DNA of 64,000 nucleotides from Rhodoferax sp. Lineage in GTDB: Bacteria > Pseudomonadota > Gammaproteobacteria > Burkholderiales > Burkholderiaceae_C. Positions 34,965-43,471 of the stretch are shown here, piece after piece. Location: contig JACKLL010000002.1 of NCBI GenBank assembly GCA_024235935.1, positions 248,001-312,000 of the forward strand. The letters run 5' to 3'. Below the pieces are notes generated by a model. The model was not told where the DNA came from. It was given only the letters and a program-made list of their open reading frames with translations, and did not search any database. How positions within the stretch are numbered: the stretch's first letter is position 1; each line of letters begins with the position of its first letter. The position numbers were made by a program, and so were the translations under genes.

Positions 34965-35038
34965 GGCAAATTCTCCTGGTCAGATGGATATCGCCCTCCA
35001 GTGTGCCGCATCGCGGGCGAGTCCGGGTACTGATTGCC

Positions 35039-35052
35039 TTGACCCAGATCAA
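35039..35052 (-). promoter_or_regulatory. FNR-like box upstream of the thiolase gene
   Basis: On the minus strand the site reads TTGATCTGGGTCAA, a single mismatch from TTGAT-N4-ATCAA. Its centre is 81 bases before the bktB ATG, within the 131-bp gap after the intradiol dioxygenase. No convincing -10 box lies at the ideal -41.5 spacing, so a class I position (-61.5 or -71.5) or coincidence is possible. Confidence 0.45.
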
Positions 35053-35095
35053 ACCGTGTCCGGTCGGCGACTGCACCACCGCTTTCAGGCGGGCC

Positions 35096-35728
35096 TCAGG
35101 TGGCCACAACGATGCCGAATTTGGCCCGCAGGCCACCTTCGGCGGCCTCGAAAGGCACGGTGACAGCGTCGCGGTCCCGCGGATCGCGCAGCTGGCGCCA
35201 AAGAAAGTCGCGGCTGTTGTGTGGATCATCCTGCACATACAACTGGGTCGTCAGCAGGTCGCGGCTCCCCAGTCGCACCTTGACATGGATGTGGGGTGTC
35301 CGGCTGCTGTACGCCACCGGGCGGATGGTACGAAAGGCATAGCGACCGTCGGCACCGACGACCTGTTTGCCGAACCCCTGGAATGCCGGGTCGGCCCGGG
35401 CGCCGTCACCCGGATGGTGGTAGTGGCCCGCAGCATCGCATTGCCAGATTTCGACCTGCGCCCCTGCCAGTGGCTGGCCGCGCGTGTCGGTGATGCTTCC
35501 TTCGACCCGGCAGGGCTGGCCCTGGCCATACGCCTGTGCGCCATTGCGCAGCAGGTCTGCGTCGTTGTCTGCAGGAAGTGTCACCGGATAGAACGGGCCT
35601 TCGGTCTGGCGCGGCGTGGGTCGCAGGCCTCCCTGCGCACGCGCCTGCGTCCAGACAAAAGGCATCGCCATTGCGGCAGCGGCCAACAGTCGCCGTCGGG
35701 TGGGTGCGTGGACAGGGGCATCGGGCAT
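35096..35728 (-). CDS. Exported intradiol ring-cleavage dioxygenase-like protein
   Basis: A 210-residue protein of the catechol/protocatechuate intradiol dioxygenase superfamily. The Fe(III) ligands of the family are conserved: Y103 (GHYHHPG), Y140 (RPVAYSS), H146 and H148 (PHIHVKV). The N-terminus is a twin-arginine leader (PTRRRLLAAAA, residues 9-19), so the enzyme is predicted to be exported by Tat rather than cytoplasmic. ATG at 35728 has GGAG 7 bases upstream. It is divergent from the Spy-like gene. The substrate is unknown. Confidence 0.85.
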   Translation of the reverse strand: MPDAPVHAPTRRRLLAAAAMAMPFVWTQARAQGGLRPTPRQTEGPFYPVTLPADNDADLLRNGAQAYGQGQPCRVEGSITDTRGQPLAGAQVEIWQCDAAGHYHHPGDGARADPAFQGFGKQVVGADGRYAFRTIRPVAYSSRTPHIHVKVRLGSRDLLTTQLYVQDDPHNSRDFLWRQLRDPRDRDAVTVPFEAAEGGLRAKFGIVVAT

Positions 35729-35830
35729 GGGGGACTCCAGGTTGAGGCTATACCGGTCGGAGGCGTGGGCACGAAGAGTAGTTCCCTTGTCTGCGCCTGC
35801 CTGTGGCGATGGCAGCGACATCACCGGCCG

Positions 35831-35856
35831 CGAAACAAAACGAAACATGGCGAAAC
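35831..35856 (+). promoter_or_regulatory. Three CGAAAC direct repeats at 10-bp spacing (response-regulator operator)
   Basis: CGAAAC occurs at 35831, 35841 and 35851, exactly one helical turn apart, followed by GTGAAA at 35861. The array is 74-99 bases before the ATG of the Spy-like gene. Tandem direct repeats on one face of the helix are how OmpR/CpxR-type regulators bind, and the gene encoding such a regulator is next but one in the same operon, so autoregulation is likely. Confidence 0.65.
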
Positions 35857-35929
35857 CCGCGTGAAAGGACGCTGCCGCTCTTGCCGATCACCATCGACGC
35901 ATGTTCAACCCAAACGGAAAGTACGCACC

Positions 35930-36394
35930 ATGAAGACCTGGATCAAACGCAGTCTAATCGGCATTTTCGGCGCCGGCATCGTATTGGGCGGGCTCAGCGC
36001 CTGCGGTGATCGCCACGAGCGCCATGGCATGGACGGTGCCTACGCGATGAAGATGCAGCAGAAGTTCGTCGAGAAAGTGTCGAAGGAGCTTGCGTTGACC
36101 GACGCACAGAAGCAGCAACTGGTGCGCGTTGGCGAACGCATTCAGGAGCAGCGGCTGGCCCTGGTCGGCAGCACGAAGGATCCGCGTGCCGAACTTCAGG
36201 CACTGGTCTCCGGGCCGCAGTTCGATCGCGCGCGCGCCTTGGCGATTGTCGAGGAGAAGACGCAGGCCATTCGCGGCAAGAGCCCCGAGGTGATTGCCGC
36301 GACCGCCGACTTCTATGACAGCCTGGACCCGGCGCAGCAGCAGAAGCTGCGCGAACGCCTGCAAAAGCGCCATCGCTGGTTCGGGAACGACTGA
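35930..36394 (+). CDS. Spy/CpxP-like periplasmic lipoprotein
   Basis: A 154-residue protein with a lipobox (GGLSACG, lipidated C about residue 24) and an LTxxQ-type helical domain: SKELALTDAQKQQLVRVG and a repeated DFYDSLDPAQQQKLRERL, the Spy/CpxP hallmark. In that family the protein chaperones periplasmic proteins or modulates the sensor kinase. It precedes a CpxR/CpxA-like pair with a one-base stop/start overlap (or 26 bases, depending on the regulator start), so it is both operon partner and probable target. Confidence 0.85.
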   Translation: MKTWIKRSLIGIFGAGIVLGGLSACGDRHERHGMDGAYAMKMQQKFVEKVSKELALTDAQKQQLVRVGERIQEQRLALVGSTKDPRAELQALVSGPQFDRARALAIVEEKTQAIRGKSPEVIAATADFYDSLDPAQQQKLRERLQKRHRWFGND

Positions 36395-36420
36395 TGGCTT
36401 CGGCGGTGGGACAATGCGCC

Positions 36421-37092
36421 ATGCCGAGGATCCTGCTGATCGACGATGACGCCCAGCTCGGCCCGCCACTGGCCGAATACTTCCGCCGCTTCGAGCTCGA
36501 CCTGCAGCTCGCGGGTCGACCCAGCGAGGGCCTGGCGAAGCTGCGCAGCACCCATTTCGACGCTGCCATCCTGGACGTGATGCTGCCCGAGATGGACGGT
36601 TTCGCCCTGTGCCGGCTGATCCGCAAGAGCAGCGACATTCCGATCATCATGCTCACCGCGCGCGGCGAGGTGACCGACCGCGTGGTCGGGCTGGAACTGG
36701 GCGCCGACGACTATTTGCCCAAGCCTTTCGAGCCGCGCGAACTGGTGGCCCGTCTGCAGACCGTGTTGCGGCGCCAGCGGGTGGCCGTCAGCAGCCAACG
36801 GCTGCAGTTTGACGGACTGGATATTGATCTTGACACCCATACGGTGAGTCGCCAGGGCGAAGTCGTATCGCTGACCGGTACCGAGTTTGCGCTGCTGGCC
36901 CTGCTGGCGCGCGAACCGGGCAAGGTCTTTGCACGCGACGATATTCTCAATCACCTGCGTGGACATGATGCCGAGCTTTTCTCGCGCGCAGTGGACATCC
37001 TGGTCAGCCGCCTGCGCAAGAAGCTGGAGCCGCTGGATTGCATCCGAACCGTGCGCAACGCCGGTTATGCCTTGGCGCTGGCCCGTGTCTGA
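36421..37092 (+). CDS. OmpR/CpxR-type response regulator
   Basis: A 223-residue regulator: receiver domain with acidic pocket IDDD (8-10), phosphoacceptor D52 (LDVMLPEMDG) and K102-type switch in PKPFEPREL, followed by a winged helix (LTGTEFALLALLAREPG to ILVSRLRKKLEP). An in-frame ATG at 36394, overlapping the previous stop codon, would add 9 residues; 36421 is preferred because the receiver then begins normally. It is coupled to the kinase gene by an 8-base overlap. Confidence 0.93.
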   Translation: MPRILLIDDDAQLGPPLAEYFRRFELDLQLAGRPSEGLAKLRSTHFDAAILDVMLPEMDGFALCRLIRKSSDIPIIMLTARGEVTDRVVGLELGADDYLPKPFEPRELVARLQTVLRRQRVAVSSQRLQFDGLDIDLDTHTVSRQGEVVSLTGTEFALLALLAREPGKVFARDDILNHLRGHDAELFSRAVDILVSRLRKKLEPLDCIRTVRNAGYALALARV

Positions 37093-38404
37093 GCGCACGC
37101 ACGTGGGCTGGCATCGGCGGGCGCATTCGGCGCTTCGGCATTCGCTGCGGCTCAAGCTGATCGTCGTGTTCCTGTTGCTGGCGCTGGGCCTGTCGGTGAT
37201 TTTCCTGGGCGGCATGCAGCGTGCGATCGGCGCAGGCTGGCGCCTGGCGGTTCAACCGCTGGTGGCGGACTATGTTGACCGGCTGGTGGCCGACATCGGC
37301 TCCCCGCCAAGCGTGGCGCGTGCACGCGCCCTCACGGAGCGTCTGCCGATCTCGGTGCAGATCCAGGGGCCGGTCGTGCAATGGCGCTCGCACGACGAGA
37401 CCGACGCACGCGGGTGGATGCACGATGACCCAGCCTGGCGCGACGATGTGCCGCGCCTTTTCGACCGTGACACGGCCGATGGGCATCGGATCCGGTTCGG
37501 CATGGGTGATCTTCCCTGGGAGCGCCAGCCCCGCCTGGTGGGCTGGTTCACGGTGCTGATGCTGCTGGTGGTGGTGGCACTGGCGTATGCCTATCTGCGC
37601 CGCCTGTTGCGCCCGCTGGACGACATCCGCGGTGGCGTCCAGCGGTACGGCAAGGGTGAATTCGACCGCGCCATAGCGGTACGCCGTCAGGATGAACTGG
37701 GCGACCTGGCGCAGCAGATCAACACCATGGCGCACGATCTGCAGCAGATGCTCGACGGAAAACGTGCCCTGCTGCTGGCCATCAGCCACGAATTGCGCTC
37801 GCCGCTCACACGGGCCCGCATCAATGCCGAACTGTTGCCCGAGTCGGGCGACGCATTGGCCAGCCGCAATGCCTTGTTGCGCGACCTGGCGGAAATGCGC
37901 GACCTGATCAATGACCTGCTCGAAGGCGAGCGGCTGTCGGGCAGCCATGTCGCGCTGCACCGGGAGCCCACCGACCTGTGTGCGCTGGTGCAAGGTCTCG
38001 TCCAGGAGCGGGCGCTGGCGGAAGCGGTGACGCTGGAGTTGCCGCAGGGCTTGCCGGCAATCGGCGTCGATGCGACGCGGGTAAGGCTGGCGGTACGCAA
38101 TCTGCTCGACAACGCGGTACGCCATGGCGCAGCAGCGACGCTGCCACGGGTCTCTGTGCGCCGCGACGGCCAATGTCTGCAGGTGATCGTGCGCGACCAC
38201 GGACCGGGGGTGGACCCGGCCCACCTGGCCCATCTGGGCGAGGCCTTCTACCGCACCGATATCGCCCGTCAGCGGGTCACGGGCGGCGTGGGACTGGGTC
38301 TGCATCTGGCCCGGCTGGTGGCCAAGGCCCATGGTGGGAGCCTGACTTTCCGCAATGCAGCGCCAGGGCTGGAGGCCATCCTGGTGTTGCCAATGCAAGC
38401 CTGA
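37085..38404 (+). CDS. CpxA-like sensor histidine kinase
   Basis: A 439-residue membrane kinase starting at GTG 37085 inside the regulator stop region. TM1 (about 26-45), a short periplasmic domain (about 46-152), TM2 (VLMLLVVVALAYAYL), HAMP (RRLLRPLDDIRGGVQRYGKGEF), phosphoacceptor H235 in AISHELRSPL, and a HATPase domain with NLLDNAVRHG and GVGLGLHLA. With the Spy-like lipoprotein it forms a probable envelope-stress circuit; the signal is unknown. Confidence 0.92.
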   Translation: MSERTHVGWHRRAHSALRHSLRLKLIVVFLLLALGLSVIFLGGMQRAIGAGWRLAVQPLVADYVDRLVADIGSPPSVARARALTERLPISVQIQGPVVQWRSHDETDARGWMHDDPAWRDDVPRLFDRDTADGHRIRFGMGDLPWERQPRLVGWFTVLMLLVVVALAYAYLRRLLRPLDDIRGGVQRYGKGEFDRAIAVRRQDELGDLAQQINTMAHDLQQMLDGKRALLLAISHELRSPLTRARINAELLPESGDALASRNALLRDLAEMRDLINDLLEGERLSGSHVALHREPTDLCALVQGLVQERALAEAVTLELPQGLPAIGVDATRVRLAVRNLLDNAVRHGAAATLPRVSVRRDGQCLQVIVRDHGPGVDPAHLAHLGEAFYRTDIARQRVTGGVGLGLHLARLVAKAHGGSLTFRNAAPGLEAILVLPMQA

Positions 38405-38429
38405 GCGACCGGCGGGTCGTCATGATGCG

Positions 38430-39125
38430 TCAGAAGTCCGGCGCACTCGTGAACGCCATCGGTTCGCCACTTACCGGGTGGCGCAGCGTGAGGCTGCTGG
38501 CATGCAGCATCAGGCGCGCAGCAGCAAGCCGGGCGTCGTCCGTGGCGTTCCCATACAGCGTGTCCCCGACGATGGGGTGGCCAATGGCAAGCAGGTGCAC
38601 CCGCAACTGGTGGGAGCGCCCGGTGACCGGTTCGAGTTCGAGCCGGCACACCGGCAGCCCTGTTTGCACCAGCGGATGCTGCAGGGGGCTATGCGGATCG
38701 TCGCTGAAGCACCGCCAGCGCGTCAGGCTGGCTTTGCCGCCGGCATCGATGATGCGCAGCGGGCGGTTCGGCCAGTCGACCGCGATCGGCAGGTCGATGG
38801 CTTGCCAACTGCCTTGCGCGGCCTCCATGCTGCCGTGGACCAGTGCCTGGTAGCGTTTGTGCACGTCGCGGTTGGCAAATGCACGGTTGAGCGCGGACAG
38901 CGCCTGCGCGCCACGTGCCATCAGCATCAGCCCGGAGGTTGCCATGTCCAGCCGGTGCACGACCCGCGCATCCGGGTACTGCTGCTGCACGCGTGCGCTC
39001 AGGCAGTCCTGCTTGTCCGGCCCGCGACCGGGCACGCTGAGCAGTCCCGCAGGCTTCTCCAGCACCAGCAGCGCCGCATCCGCATACCGAACGGTGATTG
39101 GCAAGTCAGTATGGCCCGGTCGCAC
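38430..39125 (-). CDS. RluA family 23S rRNA/tRNA pseudouridine synthase
   Basis: A 231-residue pseudouridine synthase. The catalytic aspartate is in VVHRLDMATSGL, the RluA/C/D signature, after VLEKPAGLLSVPGRG; the RNA-binding GRSHQLRVHL block follows. No S4 domain is present, as in RluA. The start is uncertain: GTG 39125 is used because longer options run through an intergenic repeat and the end of the upstream kinase gene; TTG 39104 is also plausible. Target uridine is not determinable. Confidence 0.88.
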   Translation of the reverse strand: MRPGHTDLPITVRYADAALLVLEKPAGLLSVPGRGPDKQDCLSARVQQQYPDARVVHRLDMATSGLMLMARGAQALSALNRAFANRDVHKRYQALVHGSMEAAQGSWQAIDLPIAVDWPNRPLRIIDAGGKASLTRWRCFSDDPHSPLQHPLVQTGLPVCRLELEPVTGRSHQLRVHLLAIGHPIVGDTLYGNATDDARLAAARLMLHASSLTLRHPVSGEPMAFTSAPDF

Positions 39126-39138
39126 CGAAGGGACTGAT

Positions 39139-39170
39139 GGCCCCCTCGGGAAGCAGCGAACGCAGCCCCA
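39139..39170. repeat. Comamonadaceae-type intergenic repeat fragment
   Basis: On the minus strand the element reads GGGGCTGCGTTCGCTGC followed by TTCCCGAGGGGGCC. I recognise this wording as a short dispersed element frequent between genes in Comamonadaceae and relatives. It separates the hybrid kinase stop from the RluA gene. Identification is from memory only. Confidence 0.45.
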
Positions 39171-39172
39171 TC

Positions 39173-41365
39173 CTAGTGCACGGCCTTTTGCTGAACCAGC
39201 TTCTGCACGATGTCGCACAGCTCGTCGACGTCATTGGGCTTGTGGATCAGCGCGCCAGCGCCCTCGATAAATGCCTGCTGCTCGATCTCCGGCGTGACGT
39301 AGCCAGAGGCCAGTGCCACGGGCAGTTCGGGCCGGATCTCGCGCGCCTCGCGCAGCAGGTCGATGCCGCAAAAGCCCGGCATGTTGTAGTCGGTCACCAG
39401 CAGGTCGAACTCCTGTGCGCGCTCGCGCAATGCTGCGGACGCGAGGTGCGGGTCGGTGAATGAGCTGACCTTGAAGCCCTTGCGTGTCAGCACCCGCTCG
39501 ACCAGGAAGACCAGGGCCTCATCGTCGTCGACGTACATCACGTGCTTGCCCTTGCCTTCGACGGTATTGGGTGGCCCGATTTCTTTCTGATGGGTGACCG
39601 CCGGTGACTTGGCGGGCGGGAAATACAGCGTGAACACGCTGCCTTGCCCCGGTTTGCTCTGCACCCCGACCGAACCCTGGTGGGTACGCATGATGCCGTG
39701 CACGACCGCCAGGCCCAGCCCGGTGCCCTGTCCGACCGGTTTGGTGGTGAAGAAAGGCTCGAAGATCCGCTCCATCGTTTCCGGGTCGATGCCGACCCCG
39801 GTGTCCTGCACGGACAGCGTCACATGGTGGCCGCGTGACTTGCCGCGGCGCTCCTTGCGAAGCGGTAGCGTATAGGTGCTGCCAAGTTTGACGCTGATCG
39901 TGCCCTTGCTGCTACCGATGGCGTGCATGGCATTGGTGCACAGGTTGAGCAAGGCCTGTTCGATCTGGGTGGCATCGGCCATCACCGGCGGAACATGGTC
40001 TTCGATGCGCACGACCAGATCGATCGACGGTGGCAAGGTGACCTTGATCAGCCGCGTCGTCTCGTGCACCACATCCGCCAGATGAATGGTGCTCCGAATC
40101 GTGGTCTCGTTGCGGCTGAAGGTCAGGATCTGCCGCACCAGGTCACGCGCACGCCGACCGGCCTTCTCGATTTCGAGCAGGCTGGTCAGGGCAGGGGACT
40201 GTGCGCCGGCATCCTGCTTGGCCAGTTCCACGTTGCCCAGGATCGCGCTCAGGATGTTGTTGAAATCGTGTGCGATGCCGCCGGCCATGGTGCCGACTGC
40301 CTGCATCTTCTGCGATTCCCGCAGCTGGGCCTCGAGGACATTGCGCTGGGTTTCGATCTTCTTGCGCGCGGTCAGGTCACGTGCAAATACCGTGATGATG
40401 TCGCCGTCGAGCCGGCGTTCGAACGACACGCTGACCTCGACGGCCAGGGCCTTGCCGCCACTGGTTCGGCCCTCCATCTCGCCGAGCTGGGCATGCGAGG
40501 ACAACTGGTTGTAGGCCAGCGTCTGCACTGCGTCTGGCAAAAAGCGCTCCAGCGGACTGCCCAGCGCCTGGCCGGAGGGACACTGGAACAGCGCCGCTGC
40601 TGCCGGATTGAAGATCGTGATGCTGCGATTGGCGTCGACGCAGATGATGGCGTCGAGCGACGAATTGATGATGGCCGCCAGGCGGTTCTCGCTCAGATGC
40701 AGTTCTTCGTTGCGCCGGCGCAATTCGGCTGCACTTTCCTGCAGCGCCCGGCGCTCGGCCAGCAGCGGGCCCTGGTCGATGACGGCGCAAATGAAGTGTG
40801 CCAGGTCGTCCTGCGTATTGTCGATGCGCGCCACGTGCAGATCGCCGGCAAAGCTGCCGCGCGAACCGGCCAGGAAGATCACCTCGCTGGTTTCACTGGT
40901 GCCCTCGGCCTTGGCCTGCAGGAAGGACTGTGCCACCTGCTGGGCGTGGGCATTGCCGACCAGCGGTAGCACGTAGGTGAGCGGTGGATCCTGTTCAGAC
41001 GGGCGGAACAGGCGCAGGGCCATGGCATTGCTCTCGAGCACCTGGCCGTTTTCATCCACCACCATGAGCGCCAGCGGGACACTGGAGAACAGGGTCAGGA
41101 AGCGTTCCGAAGCACCTTCGGCAGCGCGCTGGCTGAAGCGCAGCGCCTTGTTCTGGATTTCCAGTTCGGCCTGGTACTTGCGCAGGTCCTCGATCATCTG
41201 CGGCAGCGCATATCCGTGCGCGGCAGCAGGGGCCGGGTCCGGGTCTTCCCGCCGCTCCTGCTGGATCAGGTCGGAAATGGTGCGCAGCAACTCGGCCGGT
41301 TCCTGCTCGCGCAGTTCTGCATGCATGCCCTGGCCCGGCGTGTCGCTGGTACCCAGCGTATCCAT
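39173..41365 (-). CDS. PAS-containing hybrid sensor histidine kinase/receiver
   Basis: A 730-residue soluble kinase with no membrane segment. Domains: a helical N-terminus, PAS-like 88-200, PAS 225-335, HisKA with H366 (GGIAHDFNN), a HATPase with GTGLGLAVVHG, and a C-terminal receiver (607-730) with phosphoacceptor D659 (VTDYNMPG). No output domain or partner regulator is adjacent, so phosphotransfer to a remote protein or phosphatase control through its own receiver is likely. The sensed signal is unknown. Confidence 0.92.
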   Translation of the reverse strand: MDTLGTSDTPGQGMHAELREQEPAELLRTISDLIQQERREDPDPAPAAAHGYALPQMIEDLRKYQAELEIQNKALRFSQRAAEGASERFLTLFSSVPLALMVVDENGQVLESNAMALRLFRPSEQDPPLTYVLPLVGNAHAQQVAQSFLQAKAEGTSETSEVIFLAGSRGSFAGDLHVARIDNTQDDLAHFICAVIDQGPLLAERRALQESAAELRRRNEELHLSENRLAAIINSSLDAIICVDANRSITIFNPAAAALFQCPSGQALGSPLERFLPDAVQTLAYNQLSSHAQLGEMEGRTSGGKALAVEVSVSFERRLDGDIITVFARDLTARKKIETQRNVLEAQLRESQKMQAVGTMAGGIAHDFNNILSAILGNVELAKQDAGAQSPALTSLLEIEKAGRRARDLVRQILTFSRNETTIRSTIHLADVVHETTRLIKVTLPPSIDLVVRIEDHVPPVMADATQIEQALLNLCTNAMHAIGSSKGTISVKLGSTYTLPLRKERRGKSRGHHVTLSVQDTGVGIDPETMERIFEPFFTTKPVGQGTGLGLAVVHGIMRTHQGSVGVQSKPGQGSVFTLYFPPAKSPAVTHQKEIGPPNTVEGKGKHVMYVDDDEALVFLVERVLTRKGFKVSSFTDPHLASAALRERAQEFDLLVTDYNMPGFCGIDLLREAREIRPELPVALASGYVTPEIEQQAFIEGAGALIHKPNDVDELCDIVQKLVQQKAVH

Positions 41366-41413
41366 CAGTTGAGCACCTTCAGGGAAACGTCGCGGAACGT
41401 CACCTTGCGGGGC

Positions 41414-41554
41414 CTACTTCTTGACCTTGCCGCGAACGGGTACCACGGTGGTGATGGTGGGGCGAACCGCATCCGGGGACACGGGCTTGGGGGGCGCCGT
41501 ATCCTTCTTGGGCTTTCGTGATTCCTTGTTGCTGCGCTGCTGGCCTTTAGGCAT
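41414..41554 (-). CDS. 46-residue lysine-rich conserved small protein
   Basis: A 46-residue basic protein (MPKGQQRSNKESRKPKKD opening, PVRGKVKK ending) with no hydrophobic segment. Starting at 41554 it has AAGGA upstream of the ATG. I remember small proteins with the same MPKGQ..RSNKE..KPKKD opening in other betaproteobacteria, so it is probably a real conserved gene of unknown function; nucleic-acid binding is suggested only by charge. Confidence 0.7.
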   Translation of the reverse strand: MPKGQQRSNKESRKPKKDTAPPKPVSPDAVRPTITTVVPVRGKVKK

Positions 41555-41648
41555 GATTTTTCCTTCTACGTCGCGTTCATGGGAAACCAAGCAGCACCGA
41601 TATGCGGCAGCCATGTGGCCACCGGTTCCAGGCGCTGCACCAGACTCA

Positions 41649-43286
41649 CTATCGGCGCACGACTGCGCTGCCGGGTTCGAAGTCCGCCGCCTTCAACGGG
41701 CTGTGGGCCGTGATGTAGGCGCGCAGGACGTCGGCATCGACGTAACCGGTATCCACGTAGCTGGGGTGTGCCGTCAGCTTGGGATAGCCATCACCGCCGG
41801 CTGCGATGAAATTGTTGAGCACCATCCGGTAGGTCTTGCCCATGGCGATGGGGGCGCCCTTGATGCTCGCGCTTTCGACCTGACCATTGGCAATCACCAG
41901 ATTGATGCCGGCAAACTGCGGAAAGGCGCCGGAGCCGGCGGTCATCTTTGCAATCGCGTTGAGATAGTCCATGACTTCCTTGCCGCTCAGGTCGACCACG
42001 GCCGTGGTGTTGCCGAAAGGCTGGACCTTGAGCACATCCTTGTACGTGAGCTTGCCGGCATTGAGCGAGTCACGGACGCCGCCCGCATTGACGACCGCAA
42101 AGTCGGCATTGGTGCGCTCGACCGATGCGCGGCCGATCAGCACCGCCATCGAGGCCGGCTTGCTGCGGACGATGGCGCGATCACCTTCCAGGCGGCCATC
42201 GGTAGAACCGATCTCCACCATCAGTTTCTGTTGCCCGAAGTCCTGGTAGGGCTTGAGCATGGCCAGCATGTCCTTGTCCTCGGCGATCGCCACCGTGTAG
42301 GGTACCTTGGAGGTTTTCCCGTCTGCGCCCTTGACGGATTTCATCAGGTTGACCGGAATCAAGGCGTACTTGACCAGCTTGAACTCGCCGTTGCGGTATT
42401 CGAAGTCGGCCCGTCCCACGTATTTGCCCCATTCGTGGGCCTGCACGATCCAGGTGCCATTCTGGCGGTCGGGACGGCACTCTGCGCCGGGCACGTAGGC
42501 GCGGTCCAGCACGTTTTCGGCCTTCATGCAGGCCGGGTTCTGGGTATGGCCGCCAACCACCAGGTCGATGCCGTTGACGGCACGGGCCATCGTGACGTCG
42601 CCCTCTGCACTGGTGCCGTGCTTGCCGTTCTCATAATGGCCCATGTGGGTGGCCGCGATGACTACGTCGGACTTGGCGCGCAGTTCGGGAACGACCTTGC
42701 GGGCTTCGGCCACGACGCTGCGGAACTCGACGTCCTTGACGTTGTCGGGCGTTACCATCTTCTTGGTGTCTTCGGTGGTCAGGCCCATGACGCCGATCCG
42801 CAGTCCGTCGAAATTGAAGACCTTGTAGGGCTCGAACATGCGTTTGCCGCCCTGGTAGATGTTCGCGGCCAGCATCGGGAACTTGACCAGTTCGCGCTGC
42901 ATGCGCAAGGTGCTCAGGGGTTTGTCGAATTCGTGGTTGCCCACGGCCATGGCGTCGTAACCGAGCATGTTCATGCCCTTGAAGTCCGGCACCGCGTCCT
43001 GCAGGTCGGATTCCGGCACGCCGGTGTTGACGTCGCCGCCGTCCAGCAGCAGGCTGTAGCCACCCGAAGCGGCCACTTCCTTGCGGATCTGGTCGATCAG
43101 GGTCTTGCGCGCGGCCATGCCGTACTCACCGTCGCTGTTCTGCCAGAACCGGCCGTGGTGGTCGTTGGTGTGCAATACCGTCAGATGGTAGGTCTTGTCC
43201 TTCTGCGGTCCCCCGGACGACATGCCGGCACAGCCGATGAGTGCGATTGCGGCGGAGAGTGCCAGCGTGGTTTTGATCAATTGCAT
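41649..43286 (-). CDS. Periplasmic 5'-nucleotidase/UshA-like lipoprotein
   Basis: A 545-residue exported metallophosphoesterase. A lipobox (ALIGCAG) follows a short signal at the N-terminus. Metallophosphatase motifs are present: LTVLHTNDHHG (DxH), GGDVNTG (GDxx), AVGNHEFD (GNHE) and VGGHTQNP (GGHT), followed by the C-terminal 5-nucleotidase substrate domain (FAVVNAGGVRDSL). It probably dephosphorylates extracellular nucleotides or hydrolyses UDP-sugars. A good GAGGAAA Shine-Dalgarno precedes the ATG. Confidence 0.92.
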   Translation of the reverse strand: MQLIKTTLALSAAIALIGCAGMSSGGPQKDKTYHLTVLHTNDHHGRFWQNSDGEYGMAARKTLIDQIRKEVAASGGYSLLLDGGDVNTGVPESDLQDAVPDFKGMNMLGYDAMAVGNHEFDKPLSTLRMQRELVKFPMLAANIYQGGKRMFEPYKVFNFDGLRIGVMGLTTEDTKKMVTPDNVKDVEFRSVVAEARKVVPELRAKSDVVIAATHMGHYENGKHGTSAEGDVTMARAVNGIDLVVGGHTQNPACMKAENVLDRAYVPGAECRPDRQNGTWIVQAHEWGKYVGRADFEYRNGEFKLVKYALIPVNLMKSVKGADGKTSKVPYTVAIAEDKDMLAMLKPYQDFGQQKLMVEIGSTDGRLEGDRAIVRSKPASMAVLIGRASVERTNADFAVVNAGGVRDSLNAGKLTYKDVLKVQPFGNTTAVVDLSGKEVMDYLNAIAKMTAGSGAFPQFAGINLVIANGQVESASIKGAPIAMGKTYRMVLNNFIAAGGDGYPKLTAHPSYVDTGYVDADVLRAYITAHSPLKAADFEPGSAVVRR

Positions 43287-43471
43287 CGTTTCCTCTGGAT
43301 GAGAAGTCAGAAATGAGGGTGGCCCGCCCGCTGGCCGGGACGGCAAGTGGTTGATTATGGCGGCAGCGCAGGCCGGACTCAAGCGCCACATGTCTGCATC
43401 GGCCCGGGCGCAGCCCGAGCGGCGACAATTGGGCCCTTTTGAACCCCGACAGAACGCTTGCAAGGAGATCC

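Noticed and set aside
41421..43316. A 631-codon open frame on the plus strand opposite the 5'-nucleotidase gene
   Set aside because: High GC gives long antisense frames; the minus strand carries all metallophosphatase motifs and a lipobox, the plus strand has no recognisable domain.
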